From Gemmatimonadaceae bacterium (GTDB lineage Bacteria; Gemmatimonadota; Gemmatimonadetes; Gemmatimonadales; Gemmatimonadaceae), in contig JACMLI010000316.1 of the NCBI GenBank assembly GCA_014379705.1, positions 1-7,028 of the forward strand: a DNA stretch of 7,028 nucleotides, in the 5' to 3' direction. Shown here piece after piece: positions 4,927-7,028 of the stretch. The position numbers were made by a program, and so were the translations under genes. Position 1 is the first letter of the stretch. The number at the start of each line of letters is the position of its first letter. The notes beneath the pieces were generated by a model. The model was not told the origin of the DNA, did not search any database, and worked only from the letters and a program-made list of their open reading frames with translations.

Positions 4927-6024
4927 ATGCGCCTCCTGTCCCGTGTTGTCCGCCGTCGTCCCTGGTCGTTCATGCGATCGGGCCTCGTGACAGCGGCTCT
5001 CGCGGTCGTTCCGGCGGTTGTCGCGGCACAGGGACTTCCCCGCGTGCATATCATCGCGACGGGGGGGACGATCTCCAACCTTGGCAACGACGCCCGGCGC
5101 ACAGGAGACGAACTCGTCGCCGCGATTCCACGCCTCAAGGAGATCGCCCGCGTCACCGTCGAGCAGTTCAGCAACGTGGCCTCGGGCTCGGTCACGCAGG
5201 AGATGTGGCGCGACCTCGCGAAGCGCATCATCGCCCTGCAGGCTGGCCCCGACGCCCCGGCCGGATACGTCATCACGCATGGCACCGACACGATGGAGGA
5301 GACCGCGTTCTTCCTCGGGCTGACGGTGGGGGGATGCGCGCCGGTAATCACCACCGGCGCGATGCGTCAGGCGAGTGCCGTCGGCGCCGATGGACCGGCC
5401 AACCTGCTGAACGCTGTCCGCGTTGCGCTGGCGCCGTCCGCTCGTGGGCGCGGGTCGATGGTCCTGATGAACGATGAGCTCTTCGCGGCACGGGACGTCA
5501 CCAAGTCCAACACGACCCGCCTCAACGCCTTCACGGCGCCAGACGCTGGGGTGCTGGGCCTCGCGGACCCGGACACCGTGGTCTTTCATCGCGCGGCGCC
5601 CGAGACCGGGAGCACCTGCCGTCGCGCGACCTTCGACGTCAACGCGATCACGAGCTTTCCCCGCGTCGACGTGATCTACGCCAGTATCGGCGCGGATTCC
5701 GTGCTCGTGGATGCCGCCGTCGCCGCGGGCGCGAAGGGACTGGTGGTCGCCGGCGTCGGCCGCGGAGGCACCACGCCCTCGCAGGGCAGTGCGCTTCGAC
5801 GGGCGCGCGGCGCCGGCGTCCTCGTCGCGACCTCCAACCGGACCGGCTCAGGACGTGTAGGTGGCGATCTGGGTGACACCTCGCTCGCGAAGCTTCCGGC
5901 CGGTGCGGGCGCGTCCATCGGCACCGCCGACCTGAACCCGCAGAAGGCCCGCCTGCTCCTCATGCTCGGCCTCGCGACCCGCATGCGCCCGATCGACATC
6001 GCCCGCCTCTTCGAGCTTCGTTAG
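4927..6024 (+). CDS. ansB: Exported L-asparaginase, type II-like
   Basis: Hydrolyses L-asparagine to aspartate and ammonia, probably in the periplasm. The 365-residue precursor has a basic start, a hydrophobic stretch (about 17-33) and a likely cleavage site near VVAAQ-GLP (33-38). The catalytic residues match E. coli type II enzyme: T48 in ATGGTI (nucleophile), T120-D121 in HGTDTMEET and K193 in ARDVTKSNTT. S86 matches the substrate-binding Ser58, and TGAMR, ADGPANLLNAV and LNPQKARLLLML are further family blocks. Differences: the active-site lid after TGGTI is about 8 residues shorter and has no Tyr25 equivalent, and the AGVGNGN block reads AGVGRGG, which removes the Asn248 equivalent. Selectivity may therefore differ. 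ATG 4927 gives a long basic n-region (RRRPWSF); ATG 4972 would leave a compact normal signal peptide and is a real alternative. It lies 25 nt after the hairpin and 27 nt before the peptidase gene, a likely operon. Confidence 0.92.
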   Translation: MRLLSRVVRRRPWSFMRSGLVTAALAVVPAVVAAQGLPRVHIIATGGTISNLGNDARRTGDELVAAIPRLKEIARVTVEQFSNVASGSVTQEMWRDLAKRIIALQAGPDAPAGYVITHGTDTMEETAFFLGLTVGGCAPVITTGAMRQASAVGADGPANLLNAVRVALAPSARGRGSMVLMNDELFAARDVTKSNTTRLNAFTAPDAGVLGLADPDTVVFHRAAPETGSTCRRATFDVNAITSFPRVDVIYASIGADSVLVDAAVAAGAKGLVVAGVGRGGTTPSQGSALRRARGAGVLVATSNRTGSGRVGGDLGDTSLAKLPAGAGASIGTADLNPQKARLLLMLGLATRMRPIDIARLFELR

Positions 6025-6051
6025 GCGATTCCCCGACCCGTCCCCACGCCC

Positions 6052-7028
6052 ATGTCCCCACGCGTCCTCCTCGTCGCCCTGCTCGTCGGCACCTCGCCCC
6101 TCGCCGCGCAGGCGGTCGCCGTCCCCGCGAGCCACCCCGCGGTCACCGCGGCACTCGACATGATCCGCAAGGACAACGCGTGGACGCTCGAACAGCAGGT
6201 CTCGATCTGCGAGATTCCCGCGCCGCCGTTCAAGGAGTCGGTGCGGGCGGCCGAGATGGTGAAGCGCTTCAAGGAGCACCATCTCACGAACGTGCGCATC
6301 GACGCCGAGGGGAACGTGATCGGCGAGCGCGATGGCGCGGGCTCCGGGCCGACGGTCGTGCTCTCCGGTCACCTCGACACCGTCTTTCCCGAGGGGACCG
6401 ACGTGAAGGTCAAGCGCCAGGGTACGCTGTTCTCATCGCCCGGCATCGGCGACGATTGCCGCGGACTCGCCACGATTCTCGCCGTCGCCCGGGCGGTCGA
6501 CCAGGCCAAGGTCCCGTTCCCCGGCAAGATCCTCTTCATTGCCACGGTGGGTGAAGAAGGTCCGGGCAACCTTCGCGGCGTGCGTGCCCTCTTCAAGAAC
6601 CCTCCGGAGAAGATCGACTTCTTCATTTCGGTCGACGGCACGGGGCTCGGGCTGACGACCGGCGCCGTGGGGAGCCAGCGCTACAAGGTCGAGTTCCAGA
6701 ACAACGGTGGGCACAGCTTCGGCGCGTTCGGCATGCCCGCGCCCATTCACGCGATGGGCCGCGCGATCGCGAAGCTGAGCGATTTCAAGGTGCCCGCGAA
6801 GCCAAAGACCACGTTCAACGTCGGCATCGTGAGCGGCGGCACGTCGGTCAATACGATCTCGCCGTCAGGCGCGATGGAGGTCGACATGCGTTCGGAGTCG
6901 CCACAGGAACTCGCGGCCCTCGACGCGAAGCTCAAGGCCGCTGTGCAGCAGGCCGTTGACGAGGAGAACGCGCGCGCGCCGCAGTCGAAGGAGAAGGTCA
7001 CGGTGAAGTGGACGGACATGGGCATCCG
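6052..7028 (+). CDS. Exported M20-family metallopeptidase (3' end outside window)
   Basis: Di-zinc aminopeptidase/carboxypeptidase-like hydrolase; 325 codons are visible and the frame is open to the right edge. A short signal peptide (MSPRVLLVALLVGTSPLAAQ) has likely cleavage after A19 or A21, so the enzyme is exported. Metal and catalytic motifs are in M20 order: GHLDTVF with H107 (metal) and D109 (catalytic), PGIGDDCRG with D134/D135 (bridging), GEEG with E168 (general base) and E169 (metal), and SVDGTG with D195 (metal). The lid or dimerisation domain starts near residue 204, with NNGGHSFGAFG and VGIVSGGTSVNTISPSG. The last metal-binding His would lie downstream of the window. The layout resembles peptidase T-like members, but substrate cannot be read from sequence. 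It sits 27 nt after the asparaginase stop with no hairpin between, so co-transcription is likely. No Shine-Dalgarno is visible. Confidence 0.9.
   Translation, partial: MSPRVLLVALLVGTSPLAAQAVAVPASHPAVTAALDMIRKDNAWTLEQQVSICEIPAPPFKESVRAAEMVKRFKEHHLTNVRIDAEGNVIGERDGAGSGPTVVLSGHLDTVFPEGTDVKVKRQGTLFSSPGIGDDCRGLATILAVARAVDQAKVPFPGKILFIATVGEEGPGNLRGVRALFKNPPEKIDFFISVDGTGLGLTTGAVGSQRYKVEFQNNGGHSFGAFGMPAPIHAMGRAIAKLSDFKVPAKPKTTFNVGIVSGGTSVNTISPSGAMEVDMRSESPQELAALDAKLKAAVQQAVDEENARAPQSKEKVTVKWTDMGI

Noticed and set aside
4957..4974. Twin-arginine (Tat) signal in the asparaginase N-terminus (RRRPWSF)
   Set aside because: It does not fit the S-R-R-x-F-L-K pattern and may lie upstream of the true start at 4972; an ordinary Sec signal explains the sequence.
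3951..5354. 467-codon minus-strand frame opposite the aminotransferase and asparaginase
   Set aside because: It spans two well-identified plus-strand enzymes and the terminator between them, and has no recognisable motif.

Overview
The window is GC-rich bacterial chromosome, densely packed with genes whose third codon positions are strongly G/C. Two secreted proteins have signal peptides ending in Ala-Ala-Gln, and none of the inspectable start codons has a clear Shine-Dalgarno sequence. I would guess Gemmatimonadota or a similar GC-rich soil or water lineage. This is an inference from style; there is no rRNA or other marker in the window.

Left block (3-3366, plus strand). A large envelope protein enters from the left edge. 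It has a cytosolic N-terminal region, one membrane helix, a BON-like segment and a C-terminal OmpA-like peptidoglycan-binding domain. Its stop overlaps the start of a small Ras/Rab-like GTPase by 4 nt. After a 207-nt gap with a hairpin come a degenerate response-regulator receiver and an overlapping degenerate EAL-domain protein. Both have lost their catalytic residues. Together they look like a signalling module in which a cytosolic GTPase is coupled to a protein anchored across the envelope, perhaps with phosphorylation-independent and c-di-GMP-independent adaptors. This is the least ordinary part of the window.

Middle (3307-3900, minus strand). A short multipass membrane protein with an HEAGH zinc motif (M50/site-2-protease-like) converges on the EAL-like gene. 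Their coding ends overlap by 60 nt, and a canonical G-quadruplex motif sits across the stop codon of the plus-strand gene.

Right block (4005-7028, plus strand). A D-amino-acid aminotransferase is followed by a strong GC hairpin. Next come an exported type II-like L-asparaginase and, 27 nt later, an exported M20-family metallopeptidase that runs off the right edge. This block looks catabolic: the exported enzymes release amino acids and ammonia from asparagine and peptides, and the aminotransferase interconverts D-amino acids in the cytosol. I see no tRNA, rRNA, CRISPR array, insertion sequence or phage gene, and no gene-free stretch longer than about 210 bases.
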